A stretch of DNA of 64,000 nt from Ixodes scapularis (GCF_016920785.2 NW_024609846.1:121609473-121673472); one strand, 5' to 3'; shown: positions 11,511 to 24,240, counted from the stretch's first letter. The notes: generated by a model not told the origin, from the sequence alone. Numbers and translations are program-made.

Positions 11511-12089
11511 AGAACCACTCAGTTGGGAAACAGCCATAGAGCCTGCTCTGAAAAAGCGGCCCCCCCGATCCGTACTCCAAAAACCGAGCTAATGGCGATC
11601 GCAACGCCGCCAATTCTCCCGCAGCGGCCACTCGAAGAACTGCATGTGACTTTTATTTTAGCTTTAATCGGTCATTTTGGCGCCGAAACAGATGCGGTTG
11701 AAGGAGTTTCAGGGGTGCCACCCCCGTCTCCCAGGCGGACGCGCCGCGAATTACTACCGAAGTTACGCGCTACCTGAAGTCACCGCTGAGACATGGTTGT
11801 GTAAAAACAATATTAATTGTGCCGCAAAACCTTGCAAACTTAAGATTTAAAAAAAAACAAAAAAACATCACGCGCCCGTCATTTTGTACTAAACTCCAAT
11901 AAAAGTTACTACAAAAAGTGTTTTTTTTTTTTCCGTTTTCTTTATACGCAAAAACATGCTTTCTAAAAGCTCAAGGTGGCCCCAGTACAGACAAATGATA
12001 CAGAGTGGCGCTGTTGTCGTATTTAACTCGGTCTCGGTGGAGGCCAGCGGCCCAGGTTTCAGTGGTGAGTTTCCCAACTGAGTGTTCTA
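11511..12089. mobile_element. TIR element with CACTCAGTTGGGAAAC ends, copy 1
   Basis: ACCACTCAGTTGGGAAAC at the left and GTTTCCCAACTGAGTGTTCTA at the right form the TIR. The interior matches the copy at 60786-61343 in the opposite orientation, for example GGTGCCACCCCCGTCTCCC here and its inverse there, and CGGTCTCGGTGGA here against TCCACCGAGACCG there. No transposase frame is intact. Confidence 0.65.
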
Positions 12090-12429
12090 GTATCGTTGAC
12101 CATACACTATACAAAAGAAGACACGGCCTGCACACTGTCTTTTGTAAGATGTATTAGCACTGGTACCGCGGCTGAAAGGGTATGCCGAAGAAACCGGGAC
12201 AAAATGGGAGGTAGAAACGGGACACGGCTTATACTTTTAACTTAATTTCTAATAAAAACAAAACATATACGTGGAAAAAAAAAAACGAAAAAGAAAACCA
12301 AAACGACAGGCACTTGCGGAATATGTTGATAAATAAGAAAATACTATCGAAGGCTCACTCACTCAAGTATTCTTTAGGTAGTCAAACTCTCTGTCTGCTC
12401 TGAGTTAGAACGCAGAGTGGACAAACATT
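12090..12429. other. No gene seen
   Basis: AT-rich sequence without recognisable content. Confidence 0.45.
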
Positions 12430-12642
12430 AGTGAGTTTTTAGTATTGCCTATACGTGCAAACGCCAGCACTGGACGTTTGCGTTAGCTTTGCGTGTTCCA
12501 CTCTGAGCGTACGCGGAGCTTCAAACTGCGTCTTGGATTGGCGAATGGCGACGACGCGCATGCGCAGGCTATAGAGCATGCAACGCTAACGCCAACGCAC
12601 AGCACTTGCGTTTGCTTTTATACGCAATACTAAAACTTTCTA
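12430..12642. repeat. MITE with GTGAGTTTTAGTAT ends, copy 1
   Basis: GTGAGTTTTTAGTATTGC at the left pairs with GCAATACTAAAACTTTC at the right. The interior carries GCGTTAGCTTTGCGTGTTCC, whose inverse is in the copy at 55806-55994. Confidence 0.65.
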
Positions 12643-12761
12643 TTGACGTCACGCCGGCCGCACGATTAAAAAAAAAACATTACTGTAACCAATCGGATTA
12701 TTTTGTAGTGACGCTTCCTGAGCACCTTCAATCTCCTCATATTGCCACGGTTTAAGTTATT

Positions 12762-12798
<37 letters not shown>

Positions 12799-12801
12799 TA
12801 T
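12762..12801. repeat. (A)n(TA)n low-complexity tract
   Basis: Fifteen A followed by about 12 TA units. It is flanked by ATTGCCACG on the left and CGTGGCAAT on the right, a short inverted repeat. Confidence 0.9.
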
Positions 12802-12809
12802 ACGTGGCA

Positions 12810-13200
12810 ATAAAGAGTTTGCACCGCGGGGAGGCTGCAAACAAACGTGGCACTGAAAGCTCTGGATAGAACCTTTTCGAAATTCAATCTGGCTAGTTTG
12901 ATCGCTATCATCACCTCAGTGCACGGCATCTGTGCCAAACTAATGGAGGCCTTCATGAGGCTGATGAAGGAAGAAGTTGGATATATTACCATACATGGGG
13001 ATATTTGAAGCCTGCATGTTGGAGACGTCAGTAAAACGCACGAATTAGATACAGCGACTGGGGAAGCAAGCGTTTGTTTCGGAGTTGGTTCAATCAATGT
13101 CCTGACGCAAGTTTGGTTCTGAAGCCTTTTTGGTGGCCCAATTGAATTGAAAGGCTTATGGGTCGTCGCATTGTACTGGTGAGTTCTAATGTTCCCACTA
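12810..13200 (+). pseudogene. Possible decayed protein-coding remnant, strand uncertain
   Basis: The plus frame beginning GCA CTG AAA (12849) reads like protein through stretches such as NLASLIAIITSVHGICAK and GDVSKTHELDTATGEA, broken by three stops (after ITIHGDI, after TQVWF and after VALYW). The opposite strand is open for 194 codons over the same DNA (12666-13250) but its end is a homopolymer-derived tail. I favour the plus strand as an old transposon or host pseudogene. No family is recognised. Confidence 0.25.
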
Positions 13201-13250
13201 TCGAAACTGAAACAAATCAGAAGTGAATTATGAGGTGATCGAGAAACCAC

Positions 13251-15604
13251 TCCTCACCCGTCCTGACGTGCGAAAGTGATGAAATACAGTTTCGTGACCG
13301 CCATTAAATCGTCGAAAGGGAAACTGCACTTTGAGTGACCAGATGGTACGGCGTTTTGAAAAGGGTCTATTGCGGACAATTCATCTCCGGAACTTAAAGA
13401 ATGTATTTGAAGATTGCCGGGCCAGACGACGAGGACCACGACGATTCGTCGGCGGACGGCGTGGCCCGTGGCTGCACGTGGGGGCCTTCTTTCCTCGCCC
13501 ATGCGCAGGGCGACGCTTGCGGTCTCCGTGGCGGCGGAACCTGTTTCGGTGTGGGTTATGGGGGGATGGATGCGTCCGGTCCGCCCAGGGCAAAGCCATT
13601 AGCCCCGGATCTGTGTGCACACGCATTACACGCTCTTGCGGGAGGGGAAGCCGCTAATTGCCGCGTGGCGGTCGTCTCTTTGCCGCGCTCCGGAAAAAGC
13701 GACGGGTCTCGCGCGTGCCGGCCGAATTACGGGATCCCACTCGTCTCATCAACTGACGGCCGCTCCTCTTCCTGCCAGTGACGTGCCGCGACCCGCCGAC
13801 ACTGCGTCTCGACGTTCGTTTTCGTCCCACCGACGATGACTCCCACAGGACGCGGGGTCTCGGTCAGCTCAACGGTTCTTCTTTAAAGGGCTGTCCAAAG
13901 CGTGCATGCTTATAAAAGAAGAAAAAAGTAGAAAGAAACGTGAGCATTTTGGCGCGCGCGTACGATTTCAGTGAGGACATCATGCAACCAAGCAAACAGC
14001 ATGGCTCTCCTCGTCGCCTCCTCTCCTCCCCTTTCCTGTTTTCGGGAGGTTGGGGACTGACAACAACGGCGTAGGCCTCGAGGACAGCGAGCAGAGTGCA
14101 CGAGTGGCTAGGTCCTGCCATACGTCACGAGCACGATCCAAGGCTTTGTTCAAGAACGTTTCAGATAGTGACTTTCGCCCCGCGGGAAAAGGTCGCGTAA
14201 AAAAGCAAAACGGAAGCGGAGGGAGAACCTCCGCTGCCGGTTCAGCAAACGCTGTGCACAGCAAAAAAGCGTGTTCTGTTTGGACAGCTCTTTACAGGGC
14301 GGTTGCGTCGTGCCCCCAGCAGATCGAAGCCACAAATGAAAGAGGTTTAGTTACACAATGTGGACGGATGCAAATGTGAAGCGAGTGCAAATGTGCGAAC
14401 CTGCAGCCTTTCGAGGGCATACGCCCTCCAAAAACTGGCTCTCTCATTGCATCTGAGTGTGACCGAGTATGCGCTGTAAATGCTCGTAACGGCTTAAAGA
14501 ACACACTGACACACTGGCACCATCTATCGGATTGCCCTGGAACAGTTCCGATCGGCTTATAACGGAACTGGAGTTTTTCCAGTATTTGCGGGATCACATT
14601 GACGCCCTATTTATACCAGAAACAGTCTCCTATATTATGGTCAGAATTATTTCGAACCTACGGTGAAAGAAAAATGACCCCGTAAAATATGTTTAAGTGC
14701 CACCGATAGAGGGCGCGATTTGTTTTCTCGTTGTAAGTGGGTACAAGCGATGGCGTTGCATGCAGTCGATCGCACGCAAGCTACGAGCTCGTGTTTGTGC
14801 CTCCCACAGTGTTGAGTACGACTTGAGGAAGACGAAACTCTTCGTAGCCATATTTCGTGACGATTTCTAGGTATCCTCAGTGCGGATACAGACTGGGCGA
14901 CCGCCACCACCGAAACGCCGCTCAGGCGGCAATCATAGCGTCAGACCCGACTTGGCGCTTGAACGGGACCGTCATCGCACCGTGCTGGTCGTCATTCCTA
15001 CAGGATGTGAGCGATATTCGGGCTTGAAAATGTTCGCATGAATAAGCCAATAAACGGAGTGCAATGAAACTTTTAACAAAGGTACAAAGGGGACATTAGG
15101 TAGAGCAGATATCATACCCAACATTCAGGAGTGCAAAGAAGGAAAACACTTGCTATTATATATGCGCGGGAGGGAAACAGAAGCAGGCCATCGAGTTTGC
15201 GCTGCTGGTGCTATTACATAAAAAAAATGTTAAGGTTTTTTTGTTTTCTTTCAAGATGAAAATTTTAAAGCAGATGTAGCAGATTCGTGTGTGTGCGGAA
15301 CAATATGCGAGCAGAAGCGTCAACCAGACGGTTTGATTCTTTCCTTTTTCTTCTCCCATTGCATGAGAAATATCAAGGTTTTTTTCTTGCATTTTTGCAC
15401 CAAAAGCCTACACTCACGAAGTTTAAGCACGATAATTGCACCACCCTAACACATTCTTGTGAAAAGTTTGCATCTCACTCCATTCATTGGCTTATTTCTA
15501 CGATTTGTTTTACGTCCGAACAACGCTTGTTCTTTCCGAAGAAAAAAACAACGACAAAATGGTGCAAATTGTATGTTGCAAAAGGTACGCGCTCAGCAGC
15601 AAGG
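13251..15604. other. No supported gene; CpG-rich patch inside
   Basis: Bases 13420-13860 are CpG-rich. The plus frame from ATG at 13401 (126 codons, MYLKIAGPDDEDHDDSSADG) has an acidic start and GC-rich third positions, but overlapping frames on both strands are equally open, so I do not call it. GGTCTATTG near 13360 matches one end of the AGACC MITE family. The rest, 13860-15600, shows nothing I can name. Confidence 0.35.
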
Positions 15605-15702
15605 ACACCACAATGGCCGCTGATATGACGTTAGTGCAAGCCATGCATAGCTTTTTGGCACATGGTTGCAGACCCTAATACTCTGAGGGCTCTTAAACGT
15701 AC

Positions 15703-15746
<44 letters not shown>

Positions 15747-15863
15747 CACAATGGCCGCTGATATGACGTTAGTGCAAGCCATGCATAGCTTTTTGGCACA
15801 TGGTTGCAGACCCTAATACTCTGAGGGCTCTTGATCGTACGTGTATATATATATATATATATA
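15605..15863. repeat. Tandem duplication, 138-bp unit ending in (TA)n
   Basis: The segment ACACCACAATGGCCGCTG to CGTACG is present at 15605-15704 and again at 15743-15842, each followed by a TA run (about 36 and 20 bases). The two copies differ at only a few positions, so the duplication is recent or reflects an assembly slip at the microsatellite. Confidence 0.9.
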
Positions 15864-18660
15864 GTCAACAGGAACATCATCAGCCAATCAGGAAATTGTG
15901 AGTTGATGATTGAATAAACCATGTACGACAAAACTCAAATGTAGCATTTTGCTGTTTTTTTAGACGTATTTTAGGCTACACTTGATCGGCAACTATTTCT
16001 TTATTAGCGTCGAGAGGTTTCGGTGGCGACTTATGATTTCCATCCGTGACGCAGTGGAAGCTAGGAGCCATCACATTCTGAAACTAACACCGCCGCAGTT
16101 GACAGTTTCTGACAATGAGTCTCTTATGCTTGTGGTTTGGCCGATCGTGGAAAGCCAGGAAGGCCGACGACCACAGCAACGCTTTTGGTCGCACACGTCG
16201 CTAGTAGGTATATATGACATGTCTCTATATTAGGCGTTATTCGGCTGAAGTCCTGCTGAGTCCGTTTCGAGTTCTAACTGATTTCCATTAATCTGCCGAA
16301 CTTCTTGATTGAAACATACGTGCGTGGCAGAGTTCCGCCGATTACTGCAATGCAGGATAGCGCACGGGATGTCTTTCCCGTTTTTTCTCGGCACCTCCCC
16401 GCATTTTTCACGTACTTTGCTCGTCTTCTTCAAACAGAAAAAAAAAAAAAAAAAATCAGGAATAAAAGAACAAAATGTTTCCAGGTAGAACGGATTAAAC
16501 TCGAGCGCGGAAGCCAAACCACCCTTCGATATCTCACATCGGAAGCAGTCAGTCACCTAGGGTGGAGGAGAGACCCCCCAGCAGCAGCCACCCCGTGTCC
16601 CAGGAAGACACTGAAGTCCCACTCGCCATTCTCGAAAGAAACGACTCGGGAGGGAGCACCCTTCGCCGAAGGCGACCCACCTGGGAGGGGACCAACTGAG
16701 CCGGGTACAAAGAAAAATCTCCTTCTTGCTGACAGCGTGCAAACCGATTCTAAATCTTCTCCACTCGCAGCAGTCCCTTTTGCACGTGGACAAAGAGGAT
16801 GAACGCCCACCAGGAATGTCAACTGAGTCATTATACATTCAATGGCGATCTTCCTCTCAGTCTGGAGGGGGGAACTTAGAACTCGTGGAAGTCTGGTCCG
16901 TCCACGTTCAGTACCTTCTGTCCGTAATTGACCGTCTTACTGACTCCGACCCTGAGGACCCTTCCTGCTGTCAACTCAGCTTGTCAAGAGTTCATTCTGT
17001 TGAGGGACCCTGCGAAGTTGCTTAGAGAGCTTAGGCCTAATCCGATCGTCTTGGTTCGGAGAGACTGCGACTAAAGGACGCCTCTGGGGTTAGTGATCCC
17101 TCCTTGGTCTGTCTTTGTTGTCGTCGATGACCTCGTAGTTTCGATGACCTTGACCAGGATCGCAGTCGTTGGTGCCGCTGGCATTGCCAAGCGGACAGTT
17201 TGAACAAGATTTGGGGGTTCCAGAAATAGTTTGGTTTTTCATTATTGATACCAGAAACTTTCTCTATGTCGTGTTGCGACTCGAGCAACGTCTCCTGTTG
17301 TTGTGGGGATTTTCGATGATACAAAAGCAAGCACGGATGATGCTAACTCCTTTTAGAGGAATTTGAAGAACTGGAGGAAATTCTGGAAGGGGACATTTTT
17401 CGTTCTTTGTAATACGTGGTTAACTCGCTGGTTGATGATTTCGTGCTGCACTGTTCTCACAAGCACAAATCAGGTGTAATGCGGCTACGAGGGGCTTGGA
17501 CACTGGGAAATATTTATCGTCCCATAATCTTCGTTCGAGTGTCTAATACCTACACTTTGCTGCATAGTGTATTTACAGGCTGCTATAAAAACTCCGAGCT
17601 TTTTGTATTCTTCGACTATACGGAGGAAATAAGGACTGGTATGTATTCCTGTTAAAACGGACATTTAATTCGCGGAACAATAAACAATGTCTCGTAACAA
17701 CCAAAAAGTAGTTCTTACAGGGATTTTTGTCCTTCGTGGCAACGAAACTCAGTATCTAGAAGGCTAGAAGGACGTTTCTCAGACGTCAGGGACATTTTAT
17801 TTGGTGCCCGTCCCATGACGCTAAAGCAATTGATCTACCCTAGAGTGGCATTCGAGAGCACCGAACGTCCACGTTAGACTGGGTTCTCTCGAGTATATAC
17901 ATTCGGGAAGCGAAGTCCCCACGATTTCATTTAGCTTCGTCCCATTTACCCCCTTCTGCCGATGTATCTAGCTTTCCCTTCACCTCTTGGTCGTACCCTA
18001 AAGTCGCGGTCCCACTACTAATACATCATACAGGAAACAGTTGGCAAACACTGTCTGGGGGCGCGTTTCTTCCTTGGATACGTCGGTCCCACTGGTCATA
18101 CATAGACTGTCGGCAGGTATGTCCGAAGCGTACATACGTATCTGTACGAAGCAAAACATGCTTGGAACACGTGCTTGAGGTGCAGACACTTGTGGTCAGT
18201 GTCTGAACACCGCGTCTTCTTTTACACGAAGTACGAGCAGGGAGAGTGCGGTTTGAAGCTTATTAAAGACTAGGTGCCGTACGCGGTGAAATTTAATGTC
18301 AGTTTTATCGAATGACACCAAGTGATCGGCGAATCAGCTTGCGATCCTGACTACAAGCGTCACGTGTGCACTTCTCATGTGCCACGAGTGGCGCGCCATG
18401 ACTGGCCGATCAGATGCTGTCGTTTTCACGGTACGAACAATACATTTTTGCCGTGCGTCAGGGGTCGTCCATCGTCAATTCTTCAACACATTTTAATGAA
18501 CCTCGAGCAATTCGAAGCATGGACATCCAAATTTCTACCTGAAAACTATGTTAAGAGTGAATGCGCCTAACACACACCGTGAGATAGTGCTACCCGGCAT
18601 GCCGACGCACGGCGTTTGCCTCTTCTAATGCGCCGTTAATACGACGTCACCCGATGTAAA
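15864..18660. other. No gene seen
   Basis: Overlapping frames at 16305-16830 on both strands share GC-rich DNA, and none resembles a known protein. An A run is at 16438-16454. The remainder holds short frames only. Confidence 0.4.
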
Positions 18661-19110
18661 GCTGAAGCCACCCGCAACAACGCCCCCCCCCCCCCCCCCT
18701 TCCAATTTCACCCTAAAAAAAAAATAACACACACACACGCACGAAGGACAGACGCGGGAATTGAAGCGACGGGAGAAGATATAGCCTCGCGGCCCATTCA
18801 ATTACGCCTCGGAGCAGCACCTACGTGGAAAATGGCGCCCTGGGGCGGGAGGGGGGTCAACCGAGACAGTGGCGGGGTGGTGCATAGTTTCGCCCGAGTC
18901 CGTCCCCCTCGCCGCTTTCCTGCGAACTCCCCGCCGGGCACACCTGCGTGCCTCCTCCTTGCCTTCGCACGGGCCTCAGAGACGTGCGCGCTGGAGCGCT
19001 CTTTATGGACCCACCGCGGTCGTGTGCGTGCCTGCCAAATTCTCTTTTTCTCCCCGGGTCTTCTCGTACCCCCCCCCCCCCCCCCCCCTATTAAATGAAC
19101 ATTACGCAAC
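18661..19110. other. CpG-rich patch with C runs
   Basis: C runs at 18682-18698 and about 19069-19088 bracket CpG-rich DNA around 18830-19050. Open frames occur on both strands from composition alone. It may be regulatory, but no motif decides this. Confidence 0.35.
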
Positions 19111-20116
19111 TTCCCCCCGGTATAACGGTGCCTCTGTTCGTTTCGTACGCATTGTCAGAAGGGAGTTTTAAGCCACAGTCACATACACGTTTTGGCACCG
19201 CTCGTCCTGCTCTATCCGCCATGTTGTAAGGTCTTCCTCGTTGTTCGTGCTATAGTTCACGTGCTGCAAATCGTGACGATTAGGTGGAACCGTTTTGGAC
19301 GTCCCGTGCGATCGGCGCGCGCATGCGCAGTGGATCGGCGAATCGTCCGAGAACAGCCGTTCGCCTCGAAACGACTCACAAATGCTCTCTTTTATCACGG
19401 TCAATCGCTATACAAAGCTACCTCCGCAAATATGTTTTTCCCGAAAGTACTCCGTTACTGTCAGCAAAAAGGTAAAGCAAAATAAAAAAATTGCGAAGAT
19501 TTGGGATTGTTTTTACGCGATAGTTCGGATATTGCACAGACGACTACTGCGAACGAATTAATTGTCGCGAGGACCTAATTTTCCCGAATTTTGCGACTTC
19601 GACAATTTCTCAGAAACTTTATTGCGAGAATTTATCTGCAGCCGAACACGTTGCATATCACTCTAAATCGTAAAACTTGTTACCCGAAAAAAAGAAACGG
19701 AATTTACATTTTGGAAAATTCGCGAAGTATTTGGAGCGGCGGCGTATACTCAGTCGTTTACAGTATAGTTCTCGCAGAAGAGCAAAGGAAAAGAGGTTGG
19801 AAATTTGTTGAGATACATTGTTACCGGTGCGGTTAATCTAGGAGTCGAGTTTGACAGGGCGAATATTGGATAAAATCGGCGTACGCCACAAAGAGCACAT
19901 GTCACTATCCTCTGTAATGTCCATAGAGTTATTATAATGTATACGCTAGAGGTTCAAATGGTGCTAGTCTGCTGCGGCAAATTGAAACAGACAGCAACCA
20001 GTCGCAAATTGACTTCCGGTAATGCGTTTCTATGGGAAAAGGTGAGTGCATTTTCTCCCCGCGCTCCCTAATAAGAGTAAACATCCCGAATAATTCGTTC
20101 GTACTAGGTAGCTTGG
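19111..20116. other. No gene seen
   Basis: Short overlapping frames at 19190-19560 are not supported. Confidence 0.45.
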
Positions 20117-20551
20117 AACAGTTCTCAGTCCGGCAGGCGAAATAATCGGTCAGTTATGGCGCTTTTCTTTCAAATTCATTTCGTTGAAAACGGTGCTAAA
20201 ACGTCTTTGTGCGTGTATTTCTGTGCACTGTCGGACACTGTTAGCGCGTACACGACGTCAGCGCTTCTCAACATGGGGGATATACGCACCAAACGAACGA
20301 AGGACATGTTGAAAACCAAGAAAGACGGCAAAAACTACACAATAACACTGATCAGTGACTCCCTGTGCATGTACGTTCAGAATAAATTGAAAGTAACGTA
20401 TAGTCCGATTTTCAATAAGTGCCACTTTATTCTTTCTGCTCTGTGCGAAGGCGTTTGTTCCATATGTTCAAAACATTGCCCACACCCTCGAAAACGTTGA
20501 GAACAAGTGCCAAATAAAAGCTGCCCGATATCAAAAAAAAAAAAAAAAAAA
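20117..20551 (+). pseudogene. Processed retrocopy with 114-codon frame and poly(A) tail
   Basis: An uninterrupted ATG-started frame of 114 codons (20156-20500, MALFFQIHFVENGAKT at its start) is followed by AATAAA at 20513-20518 and, 14 bases later, by a 19-base A run (20533-20551). The initiator-like TCAGTC lies at about 20117, which would give a 5' leader of about 39 bases. This layout is that of a reverse-transcribed, polyadenylated mRNA. I do not recognise the protein for certain; its N-terminus reminds me of short tick-lineage families starting MALYFE, but that is from memory. A Cys/His cluster (CEGVCSICSKHC) closes it. No target duplication was found, and no introns interrupt it. It may be an intact small retrogene rather than a dead copy. 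Confidence 0.4.
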
Positions 20552-22667
20552 GAGAGAGAGACAGAGCTGGCATATTATCAATCATTAAGCACCACCGGAA
20601 TGCTGGTGAACCTTGAACACACTCTATATTCCTTTCGACTGTCATTTTGCTTAGAGTCGTCGCTTGTCTTTACGCACCTGCTTTGCGACACATCTTTGGG
20701 ATTGAGATATAGTGAAGTTAAACAACGTTCACTGATCAAGAAAAATGCGCCAACTAAAGCAATTACACTTTTAGAAGGTTAATAAAGGTACATAATATTC
20801 GGTACGACCCGAAGAACGAAAATGTTTCATGTTGTTTTCTGGCGGAAAGACAAAATGCACGCGTGTTTTCCTATAGGAATGCACATGTAGGAGCACCGCA
20901 AAAGGTAGACTGGTTGCGGTCTGCTTCAGTTTGCCCCCCGGAAGTTGCATAGACACTAGCGCTAGTTGAACCTCGATCAACCGAACAATATAATAACTAT
21001 ATGTGCCCGAGTCCCGCTAGGAGCGACAAACAGAAACAACCGACTCCGCGACAAGCCTCACACACGTGCAGCGTATACACGCGATTGTACCTTTAGCAGG
21101 CCTGCAGTCTTTCGGTGATCGTAAAGTAAGCACGAGTGATCGCAATCCTGCCAAGATACCTTCGCGTGCATGCTGCACCTGCTTGCGGCTCGTTGGTTTG
21201 TGTAATTATTGTTTGTCACTTTAGTAAAACTCGGACAAAAAAAAAAAAAAACCGCTTTGACGTTACGAGGGGGCAGCAAACAAAGGTCTTTGTCAACATG
21301 CAGGCTGACTCTGGCTGAAACGTTAAATTTTATAACGAATCGATTTTTTTTTTGCTCATGTTAGGGAGCAAAGATGGCTGTATGCTCATTTTGTGGGACT
21401 TTGTTATTACTTCAGTTATTACGCAAACAGTGCGAGATACTGACGGCATTGGCATTCAAACTTCAAGAACATTAGCGTCATAAAAGGTACACGTTATTTT
21501 TGATGCATTCCAGTACGTGATATCCTCAATCACAACTTTGCTATCGCCATTCATTTAAAAGAAAAAAGAAAAAAAAAAAAAACCAGGCAGTGAAAAGTGG
21601 TGAGCGTCTTATTATCGCTTCCCAGATTAGCAGATTATCATTAGAACAACGAATTATCGAGCAAGAAACCCGCGTTTCTTCGAGCAGTCCGTGATTACAC
21701 CTCGTTTCGCTTTAAGTCCGTGTACAGCCGATGCTACGAGCCAATGGGACAAAACAATCAGCCTCAAAAGCATGGCGTTCTTTATGTTTCTGTACGCGTT
21801 CGTCTAACATCGCTAAACCAATCGTGGGAAGACCCAGCGACTTGCGCTTTTAGTACGTGTGTTGGTTTGCCTGCGACTCATCTTGGACATTTCATTTTCA
21901 GTTCAGTTTAATAATCCTCACGGCACTTCAATGAAGTGCATTACATGAGAGGGGAGTGGGGGGGGGGGGTGATCTAGTACAATTTTTTTTTTTTTTTTAA
22001 CGGTGAAGGTTGCCGAGAAACGTTTCGGTTTATTAAGTACAAGAGGCACGTTTACACGGGTAATATAAAACGACGAGCAAAAAGAAGTTAAGTGAAAGTG
22101 AATAAACATTTTGACTAACGCAAAAACACTTGTCCTCGCGAACGTATTATTGAATTTAGCCCGATTAGTTTCGAGTGTTATTTGAGGGAGAACATTCCAG
22201 CGAATAGTAAACAGTATAGAGAAAGCGGCATTTTAAAACTGATTAGTTATCGAGAATAAAAAAAAATTACTTCTAAGTTCTGGCCACAGCGCAAATTGAT
22301 GCGAGAGGGTGGTTCATTGTGTCACACACCATAGTCAGGCGGACACGTTAAAGGCCCTCAGAACGAACTCCTTTAAAGATTCGGTGAACCAGCGATGGCC
22401 GATAAGCGCAAGATCGCGAGCTAATTCACTGGCCCTTTAACATAGTTCATTTCGGAGGCCATTAATGTGCCCATCTGACTGCGTTATTAGACAAGAAACG
22501 AGGAATGGTAGATTTTCGGAAACGTGCACAAGGCGAGCAAGTTTAGTTCTTTCAGTGAAGAAGCGAAGCTGTAGATTTTGTTAGTGGACATACGCTTGAC
22601 GTCCGGGTCTTATCGGCTGCCACCAGTCTGGTGGCAGCTGATAAAATCTGTTTGCTCTACTGACGTT
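20552..22667. other. No gene seen
   Basis: A runs at 21238-21251 and 21571-21581, a G run at about 21958-21969 and a T run at 21985-21998. No coding frame is supported. Confidence 0.45.
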
Positions 22668-22830
22668 TAACTTTTGGTTAGCTCAGTTGATAGAGCGCTC
22701 CATAGGATATGGAAAGGTTCCTGGTTCGTTACCACGACCAGGCGGATTTCTTCGGTCGCTCACCAGTCACCTAGCTCTGTTTGGAAATTTGTCATAAATT
22801 GTCCTGTCCCCCTTGTTCTCTTTCTCCAGG
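22668..22830 (+). mobile_element. tRNA-derived SINE, copy 1
   Basis: TTTGGTTAGCTCAGTTGATA provides a box A-like promoter (TAGCTCAGTTGA), and CCTGGTTCGTTACC a degraded box B. It continues AGGCGGATTTCTTCGG and CACCAGTC, as in the copy at 24815. The acceptor arm does not pair, so this is a SINE head and not a functional tRNA gene. Ruka-type SINEs of ticks have this tRNA-derived layout, from memory. Confidence 0.6.
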
Positions 22831-22992
22831 CATTATTTTCGCCATTCTTGTCCAGATCGCTTGCATCTTTTGCATTATCATCGGCGATTCATCTTGATTC
22901 GCAGGGCTTGATGAGAACAGTGGGCCCTTTAGAAAATAACCAACAAATTGAAATGATCGCACGTTGTTATCAATTTAAACGCAAAGACGCAA

Positions 22993-24240
22993 ATTTTTTA
23001 TTTTTTTATTTATTTATTTATTTACAGATACTACTGCCTTCTCAAGGAGGGCGTTGTAGGACGGGCTTCTAAACAATGACTGAAACGTACAATATGGGAC
23101 AAGGCCAGTGCAACGAACATATTGAAGAGCAGAAACCGTGAAACCGACAACCGAAATACTGCACAACAATGAAACGAAACAGTGAGCATCATTACACTTT
23201 GCCATGTACATTTTAGCATTTACGCTAGAAAGCGAACAAGACATTGAACGATGTTATATACACAAACGACCAACACAACTTAGTTCGAGATATATAGCTG
23301 CCAAACTATTTCAGGAGCAGTGCATTGAAAAATTGGCTAACAGACAGCAGTCACAACAAAATCAAAACAATAAGCAATAAGTAGCCTCGAGGTTATTTAA
23401 ATAATGAAAAGAGCGAGGCTTTAAATGATTGGATGGAAGTCGTGTTTACGATGTCAAAAGGCAGCTCATTCCATTCAGTAATGGTTTTAGGAAAAAAAGA
23501 AAACTTGAAGCAGTCGGTATGGCATTGATAGTCTGTAAGTGATAAGGCATGGTAGCTACGTGTGCTTCTCGCAGATTTTAGAGTGACATAGCGTGACCTG
23601 TCTATTCTAAACCCATCGTTTATCAGTGTGTATAGGAAAGTGAGTCTGTTAATTTTCCTACGCGTTTGGAGGGGCTGGATACCGGCTATGCTGTATAGGG
23701 CACTCACAGAATCTAATCTTTTGTATTTGTTGTAAATGAATCTTAGTGCCCTCTTTTGTATTCTTTCGAGTTTATTTATGTTCGATAATGTGTGTGGATC
23801 CCAAATAATGTCAGCATATTCTAAAAGTGGCCTGATGAGAGATTTGTAGGCTATTAATTTTGTTGCAGATGTAGAGTGTCTTAAGTTCCGTTTCAGATAC
23901 CACAGTTTGAACATCGCCTTCTGACACAGCGAGTCAATCTGGGCATTCCATCTGAGATCAGAAGATATAGTGACTCCAAGATATTTGAATGAAGAAACTT
24001 GTTGCAGAGCAGAGTTATTTAAACTGTATGAAAAGACCAACGGAGACTTTTTACGCGTTATTGTCATCGAAACACATTTTTCAAGGTTTAACTGCATTTG
24101 CCATGTCTGGCACCAGTCACTGATTTTTTTCAGTCTCGAATTGAGATTAGCTTGATCTGCGCCATCTTTAATTTCAGAAAATATAACCAGATCGTCGGCA
24201 AATAGGCGAAAATTTATGTTTATGTTGTTTCCCCAATTAA
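22993..24240 (-). mobile_element. 5'-truncated CR1/Jockey-like LINE with TAAA-repeat tail
   Basis: The minus-strand order is RT C-terminal half, stop, about 370 bp of 3' UTR, then a (TAAA)n-type tail at 22993-23024. The 5' end is lost near 24240, just upstream of the FADD motif. 5' truncation and a short 3' microsatellite are usual for LINE copies made by target-primed reverse transcription. No target duplication was identified. Confidence 0.75.
23393..24240 (-). CDS. LINE ORF2 fragment: reverse transcriptase palm/thumb to C-terminus
   Basis: Reading from the 5' side the frame gives FRLFADDLVIFSE (catalytic palm motif with both Asp residues), then KKISDWCQTWQMQLN, SFKYLGVTIS, AYKSLIRPLLEYADIIWDPH, KLERIQKRALRFI and a C-terminus with FFPKTITEWNELPFDIV before the stop. 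These are the usual landmarks of CR1/Jockey-clade LINE reverse transcriptases after motif C. The frame has no stop or frameshift over about 280 codons, so this copy is young compared with the other retroelements here. The first half of RT and the endonuclease are missing by 5' truncation, so it cannot move alone. Confidence 0.85.

Noticed and set aside
13401..13781. 126-codon frame MYLKIAGPDDEDHDD
   Set aside because: Real ATG and an acidic start, but it lies in a CpG-rich patch with competing frames and no homology I can name.
16305..16838. 165-codon plus frame and 92-93 codon minus frames
   Set aside because: Mutually overlapping, no splice borders, no recognisable motif.
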